A stretch of 10,551 nt of DNA from assembly GCA_947040465.1 (NCBI GenBank), contig CAMRBO010000013.1, positions 1-10,551 of the forward strand, read 5' to 3'. The position numbers were made by a program, and so were the translations under genes. The DNA is from an uncultured Mycoplasma sp. (lineage in GTDB: Bacteria; Bacillota_I; Bacilli_A; Mycoplasmatales; Metamycoplasmataceae). The notes beneath the pieces were generated by a model that was not told the origin of the DNA, did not search any database, and saw only the letters and a list, made by a program, of their open reading frames with translations. The stretch's first letter is position 1. Every line of letters begins with the position of its first letter. Below are positions 9,901 through 10,551 of this stretch, one piece after another.

Positions 9901-10551
9901 GGCATTTTTTCAATAGGAATCAAATTAGCTTCACCAGTTGATTGGTTTTTAGAATTTATGTTGAATAAAAAAGAATTAAATTCATAATTTAAGGGATCAT
10001 TATCAGAAATATCTGTTTTTTGACCTTTTCACTTTTTAGAATAATCTGCATAACCTTGACCAGATATTCGATAAGGAGTTATTGTAATTAATTGATCAAT
10101 TTCATAATCGTGATTGACCATAGGATATATTTTAATTTTCATAAAAGTTTCAATAGAGTTTTGAGGATCTCCTTTTATAAATTCAAATTTATTTGAATTA
10201 TTTAACTTTAAACGAACCCCTATCTCTAATTCTTTAGTTTTATCATATTGATTAGATGGTATAAAATATTCGATTGTTGATGAGGCAGGAATATTTCCTA
10301 AAGGAGAATTATAATAAACAGGATTACCTTTGAACTTTGATATTCTTGAATTAACTTCTGCAATTATTGCTTCTTTATTTTCGTTAGAATCAGGATTAAA
10401 ACTATTTGATGGAAATGCCACCAAACTTTTAGAATCTAACACGAATATTTTTTGAAAATATTTTTTAAAGGTATCAGTTAATTCCAGACGATCAGATTCA
10501 GTATATGGAAGGGTATAATCAATACTTAAGGTTTGATTTGGAATTAGTGTG
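6918..10551 (-). CDS. Giant surface-anchored protein with C-terminal repeats and membrane anchor; partial at right edge
   Basis: One uninterrupted leftward frame enters at the right edge and ends at 6918-6920, giving 1,210 visible residues; the N-terminus is off the window. In-frame TGA (Trp) codons at 10029, 9522, 9117, 8490, 8007, 7008 and 7005 break it under the standard code. The C-terminal end is a proline-rich spacer (about 7026-7130), WW, a single hydrophobic helix (about 6942-7004) and a basic tail RKNRQVR, so the bulk should lie outside the cell, anchored by its C-terminus. Composition is Asn-, Ile- and Asp-rich with many predicted beta stretches. Two or three diverged repeats of 110-143 residues occupy 7188-8321. 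No enzyme motif was recognised. It resembles the very large surface proteins near the transfer genes of mycoplasma ICEs (possibly the Mbov_0399-type family, a comparison from memory), and a contact or adhesion role is plausible. It could instead be an unrelated host surface protein. It converges on the lipoprotein gene and is on the opposite strand from the ATPase. Confidence 0.85.
7188..7517 (-). repeat. C-terminal repeat unit C of the giant surface protein
   Basis: The unit begins DLSKV and holds IKNLIYDRIQKDI, DYTLQF, YPTIEEAILDCLL and IFNNTLTVRV in order. The same ordered landmarks occur in unit B, so this is a diverged protein-level duplication of about 110 residues. It lies just before the proline-rich spacer and membrane anchor. 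Confidence 0.68.
7518..7946 (-). repeat. C-terminal repeat unit B of the giant surface protein
   Basis: The unit begins DLSKF and holds IIKELIYRDIKDEI, DYNLRF, FTSIEKAIENCLL and EFDNTLYVEV in order, matching unit C closely in landmarks and spacing. It is about 143 residues, longer than C because of an extra stretch (ISTIKNGYLTIFNN) after the NTLYV strand. Confidence 0.68.
7947..8321 (-). repeat. More diverged repeat unit A of the giant surface protein
   Basis: About 125 residues. It begins DITQT and holds KKEVLEQINDELNKVV, a DYKI strand, LEDKLNQLLNNY and VYFNIIAI in positions like those of units B and C. Similarity is weak by eye, so this unit is less certain than the other two. Confidence 0.42.

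Noticed and set aside
9802..9987. Plus-strand frame antisense to the giant protein
   Set aside because: Shadow of the leftward gene; no independent support.
1..10551. Widespread gene decay suggested by many premature TGA stops
   Set aside because: All breaks except the one near 1573 are TGA codons within conserved, in-frame sequence, which is normal tryptophan use in mollicutes.
5958..10551. Mycoplasma immunoglobulin binding protein/protease (MIB-MIP) pair
   Set aside because: A lipoprotein and a large surface protein side by side recall it, but no protease signature or MIB-like domain is visible and the genes converge instead of forming an operon.
1..10551. CRISPR array, tRNA, rRNA or insertion sequence
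   Set aside because: No regularly spaced DNA repeats, cloverleaf or rRNA-like stretches, or transposase motifs were seen; the window is almost fully coding.

Overview
The window reads as mollicute (mycoplasma-type) DNA. It is very AT-rich, and the real genes only become continuous when TGA is read as tryptophan. On that code, many apparent short reading frames join into six genes: one broken by a frameshift, two running off the window edges.

Layout: (1) Leftward block, 3188 to 1: a small two-helix pilin-like (VirB2/TrbC-type) protein, a polytopic VirB6/TrbL-like membrane protein, and a large superfamily 1 (DNA2/NAM7, DUF4011-like) helicase that leaves the window on the left and carries a +1 frameshift near its N-terminus. 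Both internal junctions are tight, with a TAAAGG motif in which the stop codon overlaps the next ribosome binding site. (2) Divergent promoter region, 3189-3273. (3) Rightward block, 3274-6893: an 890-residue conjugation ATPase of the VirB4/TraE family with a two-helix PrgI (VirB3-like) domain fused to its N-terminus, then a 311-residue lipoprotein. (4) Leftward block from beyond the right edge to 6918: a giant secreted or surface protein (1,210 residues visible), with tandem diverged C-terminal repeats and a C-terminal membrane anchor. It converges tail to tail on the lipoprotein gene.

Together the genes look like the DNA-transfer (type IV secretion) module of a mycoplasma integrative and conjugative element (ICE). 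Pilin-like subunit, VirB6-like channel and PrgI-VirB4 motor would form the membrane machine, the lipoprotein and giant anchored protein would face the outside and could mediate cell contact, and the helicase may act on the transferred DNA. The set resembles, from memory, the conserved ICE gene run named after Mycoplasma bovis Mbov_0395 (pilin-like), Mbov_0396 (transmembrane) and Mbov_0397 (transfer ATPase). No relaxase, coupling protein (TraG), transposase/integrase or element end is in the window, so ICE membership is an inference. The least ordinary points are the divergent/convergent strand layout, the frameshifted helicase, the PrgI-VirB4 fusion and the repeat-bearing giant surface protein.
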